A DNA stretch of 64,000 nucleotides, taken from Acanthaster planci. Its lineage: Eukaryota > Echinodermata > Asteroidea > Valvatida > Acanthasteridae. The notes below the pieces were generated by a model, which searched no databases, was not told where the DNA came from, and saw nothing but the letters and a program-made list of their open reading frames with translations. Each line of letters starts with the position of its first letter. Position 1 is the first letter of the stretch. Below, piece by piece: positions 33,471 to 44,969 of the stretch. A program made the position numbers and the translations under genes. The stretch spans positions 161,825 through 225,824 of the forward strand of contig NW_019091566.1 in assembly GCF_001949145.1 (NCBI RefSeq). The letters are read 5' to 3'.

Positions 33471-36400
33471 GCTTAAAACCTTTTTTTTTTGCTTTTTCGC
33501 ATTTTGCGATAAAATGCATTCTTTTTTTTTTCTTTCACTTTTTTTTCTGCTCAAAATCCAAGTTAATTTGTGCACATTTTTGCAGCTTTTGTACTTTTTA
33601 AACTTTGGATCTTCATCAAACTTCTACCAGTGAAGGATCCTTATATGTAGATGTGTTTAGAAGAATGACGTCATGATGACGTCATCAAGTGATTTATTAT
33701 TGTTTTTTACATATTTATTTTAACCTATTGACATTGTACACGTTTTCAAGACAAGTTTTCAAGTTAGGTTACTTGGCGATCTTCAATCGTCATCACAGTT
33801 GCGGCTGGCAAAGACCATGATGCAAAATAATTGCCTAATTTATGATGTCATGATGACATCATCGCCTCATTTATTTTGATGTTTAAATTTTCAATATTTC
33901 CCCATAGGTTTTGTACATGTTTTGTTCAACGGACAGACTTCACCACTCGTATAGATCTTACTGGTGATATATTATATGTTCTTGCTTTAAGCCATGAGCT
34001 AGAGAAGGTGTAAGAAGAAAATTGTCATAATGACGTCATCATGTGACGTGATTTGGCATTAAATGTGTAAACTTCAAAGCCTTATATCTCCTATAAAAGG
34101 ACAAGCCCTATCTGGTTGAAATTTTGCAGATAACTAGAAAGAAAAGTGCAACAGACAAATCTTGACCTCATGTGATGATGGTGTCATCAGGAAGCAAGTC
34201 ATGTGACATTACAGGTGCAATCCTTAAGGCCCTATATCTCCTGAAGTATATGTCCAATTAGGTTCAAAACTTGCAGATACCTTGAAAGGGAATCGATTTA
34301 GTCGAATATTGACCTCATGTATCAATGACGTTATCAGGTGACAAATCGAGTGACATTTAAGGTGTACCATTAAAGTACTATATCTCCTGAAGTGGATGCC
34401 CGATTGGGTTGAAACTTGGCAGGTATTTAGAAAGAGAAGTATTATAGACAAATTCAACCTCATGTGATGATAACGTCATCAGATGATCATGTCTTGTGAC
34501 ATTAAAGGGGCACTCTCCTAAATGCTATGTCTCTTGAAGTGCTTGTCTGATTGGGTTGAAACCTTGCTGATATCTTGTAAAGGAAGTGCTTTTGGCAAAC
34601 GACGTGACCTGACGTGATGACGATGTCATCTTGTGACATGTCACGTGACATTAAAGGTGCACTCTTCAAACCACTATATCTCGTGAAGTACATGTCCAAT
34701 TGGGTTCAAGCCTTGTAGATATCTTGAAAGAGAAGGGCGATAGACAAATGTTGCCAGGATTTGAAGATGAAATCATCACAGGAGAAGTCACTTGACATTA
34801 AAGGTGCAGTTTTTAAAGCACAATATCTCCTGAAGTGCATGTCATTTTTGTTAAAACCTGTATATGTAAGTGTGTGGATTGGAACATTTTAATAAAATTG
34901 ATGATATGCCAAGGCACTTTTCTTCAGAACAACAAAAAAAGTGAAAAAGCCCGTGTTCTGTCATTGAGACAGATACGGAACCTCTGGTTTCTTCCTCTGC
35001 TCAAAAGCCGATTTCATTTGTTCACTTTTTTTCTACAAATGACTTAAGTGCGGTTGCAGCTTTGGATCTGCATCAAACTTGTACCAATGAAGGACCTTTA
35101 TGCACAGATGTGTCTAGAACAATGATGTCATGATGACATCATCAAGTGATTTATTATTGATTTTCAATATCTATTTTAGCTTATTGACTTTTTACACGTT
35201 TTGAAGGCAACATTTTGGTTGTTCAGTAATAATCAAATATCAAAGTTACACCTAGGAAATACTTCGAGGGAAAGATAATACTGAAATAATTACGTCATGA
35301 TGACGACATCAAGTGATTTATTATAAAATTTTAAATATTTGAACATTACATTAATGTTATAAAAATCCATAGAATATCAACCGTAGCCTCCCGCAAAACT
35401 ATAAAAATCCATAGAATATCAACCGTAGCCTCCCGCAAAACTGTTTGGGGCAAGTGGCAGAGTATAATTTGGTCTTCAATTCATCTCGTGTGGGTCAAAT
35501 CACGTAACCCATCCTTCCAGTCGAAACCGGAAGTGGGCTTATTGTTTAAAAGCGGTAATAGATATCAAGTTATTGTCAATGGTGTTAGTCTGTTGGGGTA
35601 TAGTATACTTCAAATCATCTACTGATTATGTCATGTAATTGTCAAGCGCCCTCTAGCGACAGGGTTAAAAGTTCTGAAAAATTAATTTTGAATAGATGTT
35701 TGCCCAAATTGCATGAAAATTGATGTAGACGATGATCTTTACCCAGTTCACACAAGTAGGAAATTTGGGCCCGATGACGCCATCATACCGGAAGTTATGA
35801 TAAAAAGTCCTTTTATTCTTCAAAATTTGGTAAAAAAATAACCGTAACAGAATTAACCGTGAATTGTTCATTAGATGATAGCTAAAACATTGAAGTCAAC
35901 TGCATAAAGTGCTTAACTGGTGTATGTTTTTACACAGATAAAACCCCTCACAATATAAATTGCGAACTCGAAAATCCCATTCGCATACTGTGCATTGGCT
36001 ACTACGTGCGTTGACTCGCAATATCTCCCTGTAACAAAGACAGCACACAGTGCATAGGACATATACTCACTGGGCAAATTTCCAAGCACATTGTGCTGAG
36101 AGCAGATCTCATTATATGGAATACTAAAAAGGACAAATGTGAATTTTTTTAAATCTGTGTTCTTTCCTCGATAATAATTATGCTTTGTATTTTTTATTGT
36201 ACATATCTGATTCTGTTGAAACTTGGCAGGTATTAAGAAAGGAAGTGTTACAGACAAAATTGACCTCGTAATGAAGACATCATCAGATTATGATGTCACG
36301 TGACATTTAAGGTGCACTCTTTAAGGTGCGCTATATCTCTTGAAGTGCATGTCTGATTGGGTTGAATATATCACAGAGAGGAAGTGCTTTAGGCGAATAT

Positions 36401-36620
36401 TGATTATGTCATCAGGTGACAACTCACGGGACATTAAAGGTTCACTGTTTAGAGCCCTCTATCTCCTGAAATACACATCCCATCCAGTTGAAACTTTGCA
36501 GATGACAAGAAAAGGAAGTGCTTTAGTCGAAAAATTTACCTGATGCGATGATGACGTCTTCAGATGAGGAATTAAATTACATAGTACACCTTTAAAGCAT
36601 GTTGTCTCCTGCATTCACAT
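33471..36620. repeat. Composite repeat with ~148-bp tandem monomers, copy 2
   Basis: Block order: A (33480-33960), tandem array (34030-34870), A and B (34930-36240), short array (36200-36620). Six monomer landmarks (attaaaggtg variants) lie at 34058, 34208, 34355, 34501, 34650 and 34798, spaced 146-150 bases. Shared text with copy 1 includes gaagtgggcttattgtttaa and ctcgaaaatcccattcgcat. A 54-base direct duplication (tccatagaatatcaaccgta repeated) lies at 35360-35450. Palindromes TGACGTCA and GTCACGTGAC recur in the monomers. No protein is encoded. Confidence 0.82.
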
Positions 36621-36884
36621 ATCCCTGCCCCGCCTACATATGTAAATTCCCTTGTGCCTAGTACAATTTGCTGGAAAGACTTGATCATGCACAGTGCCCC
36701 TTAACCCTCCACAATGCACTGCGGTCCTGCCGCCATGTTAAATCTAAAATACAAACACTGCAATAAATCGTTTTTTAACGTAGTTTTTATTTTGTACATT
36801 TCAACAAATGATAGATTGCACTCGGGAAACACCGTGGTCGTTTTGTAATTGGGTTGACAAGACAGACGATTAAAACATTTGGTA
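36621..36884. other. Non-coding junction between composite repeat and Polinton polymerase
   Basis: A short piece (about 36640-36745) resembles the DIRS-B/C terminal sequence (ttgatcatgcacagtgcccctt…, tgcactgcggtcctgccgccatgtt), so a fragment of a DIRS end lies here. Polymerase homology starts abruptly at about 36885. Confidence 0.5.
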
Positions 36885-38707
36885 TGTCCGTCGACTCGGT
36901 ATTCGGTCCCTCACATTTTCCATCATTTTTCCAAACACCGAGTTGTTTATCAGCTTAAAAAGTCTTTTTCAAAATCAGAGGTTGCTCGTTTGAGCAACTT
37001 GGTATTTTTTATCGTTGTAGCTTTTCATCCAAGGTTTTTGCATAAAGACAAAATGCGGTATACTTTTTTTAAGTCGGAGCGCCAATTGCGAATGGAGCTG
37101 CAGCACTCTGTAAAGTAATTTATATTTTTCTTTTGAGCATAATGTGGCCACAAGTTTTTCTACTTTGGGAAGATGCTCTTGGAGATCTTTTTGATATTTA
37201 GATAACCAGGCCTCCGGGATTATTTCATTCTCTGGAGCCAAAGGGAAATCGTTGTGTAAATCGTGAAGGTCTTGTGGGTAATCGAGATCCACTTCAAGCA
37301 TGTAGCCTAATCTAGAATAAGGTGAAAGCTTTTGAATGTATTCGGAAGTAACCTTGTTCAAATTTCATTCCCAGCGAAAGTGACCGTACGGTAAATACTG
37401 ACTCATGCCCCATCCATAAAGATTATTTGCATCAAGGTACACAATGTATGTCATGGGTTTGTCTGGGTCGTAATCCAATAAATATTCATTATTGCTTTCA
37501 CATAATGAACGCTTCCTACGCTTGACATGTCACCACATTTGGCGCGCTCAAAGAGTAAGTGTTGATCAATGTCGGTAATTCGAGTTTGATACCAGAATGT
37601 TTTAAAAGCGCGTGCCAAGTAAGGACAGGAGCCTGTCATCATTGATGGGATCAAGACCGTTGTGCATCATGCAGGCTTTTCGAAGGTTTTCGAAGACATA
37701 CGCTAAATGCCTAAGTGTTGACATCCAAAAGTTTGCCAGACCCGCTGGGCTCTTGCATAATCTTCTTCGGACATGTTCTCTTATCTGAGTGAAGTGCAAT
37801 AATTGTTTCTGTCATGTAACTGCGTTTCTTTGAACTTTTCAAATGAGTCCACATATTCATATAGATAAAAGCCTTTTTGCAACAGCAGATCTGTGTTGTT
37901 TAAGAAATGATCTCGGAGTAATTTAAAAGCATCTCGGGGGCAGGCTTTGACAGGCACATCGAGCGAACATGCCATAAAATTGAACAAATATAAAAACCGA
38001 AGTTGACCCAAGGAAAAAGTAATGTACTTTTCAGAGTTTTAAGGATACAAAGCAGTTTGTCCTTGCTTGATGCAGATAAAACTTGCATAATCAAGTGGGC
38101 ATCCTAATTTTCTAAATTGTGTAATAATACTGGAATGACGGTCCTGTTTGGAACGATTTGGAGTTGTAAATTGCAATGATGGTGAGCCGGGCCGCAATAT
38201 TTGCCAGTGATGTGACAGTGATCATGGATTTTTCTAAGTTTGTTGATGGTTTTTTGCATTTCATGCAACAAATTTGATAAAGCTGCTGTCGATTTAAAAA
38301 CTAAATTCTATATTTTGGAGTTTAGTTTTTGTTTTTTTTGCAATGGGGCAGTGACATTTTTATTCTTTTGTAGGATAGATAGGCTTTTCACAGATCCAGC
38401 AGGTGTTGCACGCATCGTGTCATTTTTGTAATTCAGACGTCCAAACGAGTGGTTTCGGTTGTTTAAACACCTTGTTAATTTTGTATTTCTCTCACATGAG
38501 AGACTTCGTAAACGAGGTGGCGGCATTTAGCCCTCGGTAGGTTTTGCGACTTGTGCGTACACATCGTATCAAGACGGTCTGTGATGTTGGGTTTTGATCA
38601 TTTTGGCTTCTTGTGACCGCATGGCTTCTAAAACCGATTTGAAATCGGCGTGAATCACAAAGGGATTGGCTTGCTTGTTTTTGTAGTCTTTCAACGTAAA
38701 CTTTGAT

Positions 38708-38964
38708 ATTTTCAAGATGTATTTTTGCGTTGGGAAGATGTTAATTATATATAACGGTTTGCCGGTACCCAACGTATATTAATAAGCACTGTATGCTCAG
38801 TGCTTGTCCGAGAGCTTGCGAAAAAACCTCACAAGCTTACCCGGGTGGGACTCAAATCCACGACCTCCTGGTTACTAGTGCGGATGTCTTAACCACTCGA
38901 CCACCGAGCTTGCTGGGGTCGGCTGGCCGGTCCGAGTCAAATGAAGCAATGGGTACCGCGAACT
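38708..38964 (-). mobile_element. tRNA-derived SINE (Thr-like head) inserted in PolB-1
   Basis: On the minus strand the head (38909-38834) resembles a tRNA-Thr(AGT). It shows an A-box-like GGTCGAGTGGTTAAG, the anticodon-loop text CTAGTAA and a B-box-like GGATTTGAGTCCC. The tail runs through 'acgttgggtaccggcaaacc' to atacatcttgaaaa. The string attttcaagatgtattttt occurs at both borders in direct orientation (38708-38726 and about 38967-38985). This could be a target duplication. But the same tail sequence ends the second copy at 55.8 kb, so it is more likely the SINE 3' end plus the tail of a neighbouring unit. Loss of pairing in the acceptor argues against a working tRNA gene. Confidence 0.8.
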
Positions 38965-38984
38965 ATTTTCAAGATGTATTTTTT

Positions 38985-39185
38985 TTTTTACGAAATCTGT
39001 TTTATTGCGGTAGCGTCCACAACAATGCGTTTTTCAGCTAAGCTCTAAACATGGCGCCCATCGGCAGGGATTGCACAGGCGCGAGGTGGGAAACCGCGGG
39101 CCGTTTGCATACCAGCGCGGGCAGCCAGCCAACTCCATGCGGGTCCGAGCTGGCGCCCCCACCGGCCGGACCCGCCGGCGTTACA
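38985..39185. other. G/C-rich foreign sequence within PolB-1
   Basis: A compositionally distinct block (cggccggacccgccgg…) replaces the polymerase zinc-finger region expected between the INLLL block and the exonuclease motif. On the minus strand it ends with aaaaatacatcttgaaaat, the SINE tail. It may be another short element with the same tail. Its head is not recognised. Confidence 0.45.
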
Positions 39186-39480
39186 GTATATTTATAATGC
39201 TCGAAGTGAGTCCAGAAAGATTTTTAATGTAAAGTATCACCGTCGGTAAAAGAAGGTTTATGCATTCTTGGTTTGAAACATTTTTAGAAATGTAGAGAAT
39301 GGGAAATTATCCATTTTTTTGTGTTATAACCAAATCCATTTATTGCCAAGTCGTTTTGGGCGTCGATTTGTGAAATTTGAGATACGAGTGTGGGAAAGTG
39401 GATGTCAGAGAAATTTAGGGGGGGTAACAGTAAGGCCTTACCGTTCTTCCATGTAAAGTCCGCTTTTTTCACGGCAATTG

Positions 39481-41963
39481 TGCCGTTGATATGGAGCCGG
39501 AAAGTTTGCGAATGCGAGCGTGCAACGAGTTAATGAGCTGGCCCGGCTGGGCGCTATTGTTGCAGAGAAATTACGTCACAAGACCCAGAAACATTCACAT
39601 ATTGCGTTCTTTTCGCGAAGTTTGGTACAGTCTACTGTCATTATTACAAAATTGGCTTGTTATAATTCTTGTTATTACAAACACAAGTCTGTGGTCCAGT
39701 TTTTTCTATGGGGGAAAATGTGTTACAGCGAAATCGCATTGTACGAAATTCCTGTTACAGTGAATGGTTTTCGTGACTCTGTTGCCTGAAAAACCATTGT
39801 TGACAACCCATTTATAACCAGTGTTTACGAATCATGGTGGTGAAAACACGAGCGCAGTGCATCATACTGGTTCCCGGCGGGCCAAACCATTGCCAAAGAA
39901 GGCAACAGGGAAATGCGGCAACCAGTCAGTGTACCATTCCTGCCAAAAAGGGTCATGAATGTTCCACTACATGCATGTACATGAACATTGTATATGAGTC
40001 AAAAAAACTCTGCCTTCACAAATTTTTCTGCAGGTTCATGCACAAAAATTGATCTCATGTCTATGTTTGTGTTTTCTGTGCTCATGCATTTCATGTGAAG
40101 ATGTACTGCTCGTACTCGAAAAATTTCCAGCCTCAGTACGAGGTTAATCGTTCACCCCTCCAGATGTGTCACGCACACCTACAACGTGATACACAGACAT
40201 CGTTTGGCAATTTCCTGTAGTTATGACAAGCGTAAAGCATGAATCAAAAATCAATGATTTTTACATTGATTACACAAACGTCAAAACGAAAATTCCCTTC
40301 TCACTTCCAATAAAAATAGGCCCAAATACGTTCGCTTGACTAATCCCACATCTCAAGAGCCCAACTAATCACCGAACACTAAATTATTCATATTGCTCAA
40401 AAGACCTAGCCTTCCCGCCAATGAGACTGTGCATTTTCATGACATACATTAGCAAGACACAGCTATCCAATTGCAGTATTCCTTCATTACATCATGCTTC
40501 TTCAGCGACCATCTCGTGTGGGCGGCAGTGCCACAGTGGGCGAGTGAACTCGGTCTATCAATGCTATGCAGCTAGTGTCGAAAATCATAAGACAGACGGT
40601 AATTACATAAAAATGTCTCTCCATGACACATTTTGTGTTGGAAAGACTACTTGCATGAATGGGGGCTCCAGTTGATGAGTCTGCACATTCTTGCAGGTAC
40701 ACATAGTCCTACATGTGCATGCCGGTTAGCTTCGTTGTCATCCATGGTGATCAAAAGCCTTTTAAAAATCCCTGGATTGATGCTTTTACATGTATTTGCA
40801 TTTTCTAAAATCTCACATGCACATTAAACATGTTTTCATATGACAGTGAATTTTATTATTCTAAACATATCGCAGTATATTTGTTTAGCTATAACCGAGA
40901 GATCTTTCTGATATAACATCAACCCCACGTATGTATGCACATACGTGCATAAACATTGTACATGGCATTGTACAACAAGGCACCTACAACAAATTTCAGA
41001 TACAACAAGCGTTTCTACGTGGATTTCGTAGTCGACTGTATGTTGAATTTTTTTTTTTTACTTCAATGAGCATTATCAACTGCAAATTTTGTGAAGCAGT
41101 TTCGAAAATTTGCAGTGCAAATTTGGCACTAACTTTCTTAAGAAAATTATGTTCATGTTCGCGCCAATTATTTGAGAGTTGGCAAAATGTTCAATTTTAT
41201 AGCAGCAAATACTTTATGGCGTCATTATCGGTGTGAGTCTGGCATTAAAGGAACCTGTATTGCAGTCCATTATTCTACCTTTACATTTTGAGTGGTACTT
41301 CATGCGAATGTGATGTGAAGTAAAATAAAGTCACATATACAAAACATTGTGCCCATGTTGTGCACTTGAGCAGATCACCTGAATGCTAATGAGTTTACAA
41401 CATGCATGATGCGTGTCGACAGACTAGGTGCATCCTAGCTGGTTAGTCATGTTCACATGACTCGGACTCTTCCATTTTCTTCAAGGGGAGGGATAAAACC
41501 CCATAAACAATGCCGGGAAAGCTTATAGCGAATAATATATTTTTAAATCACTTTGCACAGAAAGTAATTATTACTATATCCTAACAAATCTTTTTTATTT
41601 CACAAGTGTTTATACATTAAAAATAAATACAAAAAAGAATAAATGAACCGTATTTTGGTGAATGAATTCAACCGGGCATCAAACAGTTTACAATTCAGCC
41701 TTTCGATGGTGGAGGAATTACGGGGAACAATTTGTAATCACACATCACAAAATTAAACACTGATTTGTTTAAATAAAATTCCTGACAAATAAATCAGCCG
41801 TTCCAATCACGGACTTTACAGTTGGCATTGATAAATGGCCTGACCTAAATTTTGGTAGGGTGTTCTGAACGCAGAGTGAACGGAATATTCATGTTTGCAG
41901 ATTAACATACACCTTTCTTGCTGTTTACGGTCGTCGTTGTCAAGTTCCTTATGGGAATAACGG
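39481..41963. other. 2.5-kb insertion separating PolB-1 N-terminal segments
   Basis: Polymerase homology on the minus strand ends near 41985 and resumes at about 39480. The DNA between has only short open frames with no motif and includes acatgtacatg-type repeats near 39970. No terminal inverted repeats were found by eye. It could be an unrecognised non-autonomous element or the trace of a rearrangement. Confidence 0.5.
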
Positions 41964-42828
41964 TCAAGCCTTACTGGTAAGCCCCTTTAACCTAATAGAT
42001 TTTTTTGTATGTAGTGATTCTATCTTTGTGTAATTTGTAATTTGGATTGGTTTTGATTTGACTTTTGACTTTGTAAAGTCGAAGGGCTGCACATATTGCC
42101 ATATTATACATCGTTGATCGTTGTTTTGCACGTTTATAACCGCTTTCTTTATTTTGTATGTATTCAGGTAGCTTGAAATAACTTCCACTCATCAGATCAT
42201 AATGTATCACGTTGATATAAAACGCAACAATCTCGTCAAGTACCCATCCCGATCCCCCATGGGTAAATTCATCTTTTTGCTGTAAGAATCGTTCTTTATG
42301 TTCTTTGGACGCGTTCTTGGCGTCTTGTTCGTGAAACACTGTGATGATTGTGCGTAAAAACGTTGTTGTGATTGTGTCTCCTTGTCCAGTCTTTCCTTTT
42401 TAAATTGAATTTCAATCGCCGTTTGTAGCTTGTAATTCAAACAGTGCTTTTGATGATCAAGATCATTGTAAAAATAGGCGGTCAAAGTTCCCAGTTTCTA
42501 AAATTTCCTTGACATTGACTGATCTCTCAAACATCTACTTTGTCGAACATTCCGGTTGAATGAAAGCTTTGATCGCCACAGTTAGATTTATTCGCAGCAT
42601 GTAGCCATTTCTACCCATAGCAATTGGGTGTAGTTGGTTTCTTTGTGTCACTTGGAGTAATTGTTGATATATTTTACGATCCAATTATTTAAATTATTTT
42701 AGACGTTGTATTTAGAAAGGTAAACAAATCGATTCGAGCTTACATGTATGTCTATGTGTTACTTGGTGTCCAAGCTCAGACAAAGACCAGCGTTTTAGCC
42801 CCCGGCACCGGATTACACACACAGTGAC

Positions 42829-43261
42829 AATTTGTTAGGATCGTAGAATCTGTAATAAATTCAGAACCCGATCTAGGACAATCGATAAAGCATTTTCAAG
42901 ATTTGCTACAATACCGCCAAATTGCCTTTAAACTGCGTGATCGCAGCGGGTTGTATAAAATACCCTCGGACATGGACTTACGCATTGGCACTTTTGAGGG
43001 TTATAACAACAAATTACAAATCGCGGGTAACGACATGCAGGCGGGCTACTATCCGAGTTTAAATTTGGGGCCTGAGGTTGAAGACGATTTAGCTGATTCT
43101 GACCAAGTACCCGAACCAAAGCAACCGGAACCTTTACCTGCTCAACCAAAGCCCCGACTGCAGGAAAAGAGACCGCTGGACGTCCACAACGAAGAAACTT
43201 AACTATAGGAGCCATTGTCGTAGGTGGTCTCAGGTTGATGCTGTATAAAGTATTAACTTAG
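42829..43261 (+). pseudogene. Polinton-region hypothetical protein with C-terminal membrane helix
   Basis: An open frame follows a stop near 42820 and reads FQDLLQYRQIAFKLRDRSGL, KIPSDMDLRIGTFEGYNNKL and a Pro-rich segment (PEPKQPEPLPAQPKPR) to a stop at 43202. In the next frame the text from about 43180 continues RRNLTIGAIVVGGLRLMLYK and stops at 43261. That suggests one frameshift and an original C-terminal transmembrane helix. No ATG is visible at the start, so the N-terminus is lost or elsewhere. It is the only + strand candidate besides the integrase. I do not recognise the family; virion-associated membrane protein is a guess from the neighbours. Confidence 0.5.
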
Positions 43262-43305
43262 AAAAATAAAAGGCTTCATATGATATAAAGTGTAAATTTA
43301 TCTTG

Positions 43306-44012
43306 TTAACTAAAGGCGTAAAAAAACCTTCCCAAATTTGAGAAGGGGTTTAAATTTTTTTTTCCTTCTTCACCTACTTCCATCCTCTGCACATAAGTCA
43401 AAATCAAAATGCCCGCGCCTACAAACAGAGCGCACACGTACTCAGCAACCCATCCGACCACTGTACTCATCACGTGAAAAAAAAACAACTTAAAATACTG
43501 CCAATGATTCCGGGCAAAGCGCCTAAAGCAGCAAACCTAGTTTCTTCAACACGTTTGCCAGATTTCTTTATTGACGTTTAATCCAATCGGTTACGCCTCC
43601 TTTACTTGGAGGTTTAGGTTTTGGTGTGTGTTCTAGCGTGGGACTTGGATTAGGCGTTCCAGCAGCTCTGATGCCAGCTATGATACTGCTGACGATGAAA
43701 CTTACTGCTAGTGAAAAGCCGTTAAAATACTTACGATTGTTACTCCCTGCTCTCTAAACAACATTTGTATCTTCTGCCGTAATGTTAAATCGCTGTCCAT
43801 CACCGCTGTAATTGTTTCCTTAATGCAATTAATTTTACTCCTTAATTGGCTCGTGTTCCTATCGATGACTTCTAGCCTGCCCCGTCTTTCGACTGGTAGG
43901 TCGTTTAACTGCCGTTGAAGTTCGGTACGTTCTCCAGGTGACTGCGCTTCTTCTAACTCGTTTTTGAATCGTTGAATCTTTGCATCCAATTGATCTAACT
44001 TGCCAATTCTAC
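43306..44012 (-). pseudogene. Polinton coiled-coil/membrane protein, frameshifted
   Basis: Minus-strand pieces in order: a charged helical region with heptad character (DAKIQRFKNELEEAQSPGER…, 43989-43708); after a frame change, a hydrophobic segment (LAVSFIVSSIIAGIRAAGTP), a Pro-rich linker and GGVTDWIKRQ with a stop; then AALGALPGIIGSILS; and finally FFFHVMSTVVGWVAEYVCAL with a second hydrophobic stretch. This coiled-coil, linker, amphipathic/membrane order recurs in Polinton gene sets in my knowledge of them. At least three lesions make it inactive. Its start codon is not identifiable. A virion or membrane role is inferred. Confidence 0.6.
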
Positions 44013-44141
44013 TTTATACGTCTGTAACGATTAATCTAACGCGAGTAGTTCTCAGTAATTTGGTCCTTCTGTTTGAACATCTATGTCACAAGTGATTTCT
44101 TCTACGATGTCGCTGGCTTGATTGGCTTCTTGAGGAAGGAC

Positions 44142-44426
44142 TTACGGCGCCGCTTTGGGTTCGAGTTCTGATGCTTCTTGGTTAATTTTAATTGCATCAG
44201 ATTTATTTTTACCAGAAACGTAATCTCTAAATCCTAAAGCACGTCTTACGAAATCGGTGTTTGTTTTAGACCGAATGTTGTTTAATTTAAGAAATTTTGT
44301 CATATTTTTGGGATAAAAGAACTCTTTCACCTTTAAACGTGACATATAATTGATCTTTTGTATCTTTAGATTGAAAATATTTGAGTCTTTAACTATTGGT
44401 TTGTAGCCAGTTTCTTTTCTATTCAT
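44142..44426 (-). CDS. Polinton-region hypothetical protein, 94 codons
   Basis: An intact ATG-to-stop frame of 94 codons, strongly basic (many Lys and Arg, for example KIQKINYMSRLKVKEFFYP). It includes FVRRALGFRDYVSGKNKSDA near the C-terminus. No known domain recognised. It starts 3 bases after the stop of the preceding acidic frame, so the two were probably consecutive genes in one minus-strand series. The basic character could suit a DNA- or core-binding protein, but that is only composition-based. Confidence 0.5.
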   Translation of the reverse strand: MNRKETGYKPIVKDSNIFNLKIQKINYMSRLKVKEFFYPKNMTKFLKLNNIRSKTNTDFVRRALGFRDYVSGKNKSDAIKINQEASELEPKAAP

Positions 44427-44429
44427 GTC

Positions 44430-44690
44430 TTAAAAAGCGTTCATTTTGCCTTTTATCAACTCTAATCTTAAGTCTGGTAAATCTGGTGTTTGGCCTTCTA
44501 CAAAGGAGGTTTCATCTGGTGGCCAATCATAGAGGCTTGTGTTCCAATCGCGTTCTTCTTCTTTGAGTACATTTTCTTCTTCATCTACGCGATCCATGGG
44601 TATATCGTTGAATCCGCCTTCTGCTATTTTACTAAAATTACTTAACTTTGACTTAAATGATTTAAACTGGAGACCGTACGTTTACAAACG
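44430..44690 (-). CDS. Polinton-region acidic small protein
   Basis: An open frame following an upstream stop reads FKSKLSNFSKIAEGGFNDIP, then MDRVDEEENVLKEEERDW and a Pro/Asp-rich tail before its stop at 44430-44432. The first Met in frame is that of MDRVDEE, which would give a protein of about 53 residues. An earlier non-ATG or lost start is possible. Not recognised; highly acidic, lying between two other small minus-strand genes. Confidence 0.4.
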
Positions 44691-44701
44691 ATTTAAACTT
44701 T

Positions 44702-44905
44702 AACTACTGGGCAAACTTGCAGGTAATGCACCTTGCGCCATGAACCACCCCTGGGTAGTTAATGTGCCACTTGCCACAGCGGTCATTTTTGCTACCTCTT
44801 CGATACTCAATCGATCCAAATCTGGCAGTTTAATTTTCAACAACCTTTTGCCTAACATGGCGTAACCTATGGAAATTGCAGAAACTATGGCACCTTGGTA
44901 AAACG
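44702..44905 (-). CDS. Polinton-region small hydrophobic-helix protein
   Basis: The frame reads FYQGAIVSAISIGYAMLGKR, KLPDLDRLSIEEVAKMTAVA and TTQGWFMAQGALPASLPSS before a stop. The first segment could be a membrane helix. No ATG precedes it in frame, so the start is lost or shifted (an ATG about 20 bases upstream is in another frame). Unrecognised. Included because composition and codon use match the neighbouring genes. Confidence 0.4.
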
Positions 44906-44969
44906 TTTATATTTGTGTTAATCATTCTTATTATAAAGTATTTTTAAATGTACGGTTTTTAAATATACC

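Larger units (their letters stand above)
36885..42534 (-). pseudogene. Polinton/Maverick B-family DNA polymerase, truncated and interrupted (PolB-1)
   Basis: Protein-primed-type PolB gene of a virus-like Polinton. From the N-terminal side: 42534-41990 (N-terminal region), 39480-39190 (NDLAINGFG block and INLLL), 38770-38580 (exonuclease motif as IHADFKSVLE, where the Exo I acid is usually DxE), about 38225-38150 (HITGKYCGPAHHHCNLQ), 37433-37414 (motif A, DANNLYGWGMSQ) and about 36965-36895 (motif B, INNSVFGKMME). It stops there: motif C and the rest of the palm and thumb are lost. There are many stops and frameshifts. Two inserts, 39481-41963 and a SINE with neighbouring foreign sequence (38708-39185), divide it. 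It is clearly divergent from PolB-2 at 50504-53917, so it represents another Polinton lineage. Confidence 0.88.

Noticed and set aside
32752-33575. Several long open frames on both strands around the N run
   Set aside because: They exist only because N is read as open; real bases cover a small part and belong to the MITE and poly-pyrimidine sequence.
38834-38909. Possible functional tRNA-Thr gene on the minus strand
   Set aside because: A- and B-box-like sequences are degraded, the acceptor arms do not pair well, and the same sequence is part of a SINE with a second copy at 55.7 kb.
39040-39180. CpG island or small nuclear RNA gene
   Set aside because: The G/C-rich block is inside a broken polymerase gene and shows no RNA-gene landmarks; it looks like inserted repeat sequence.
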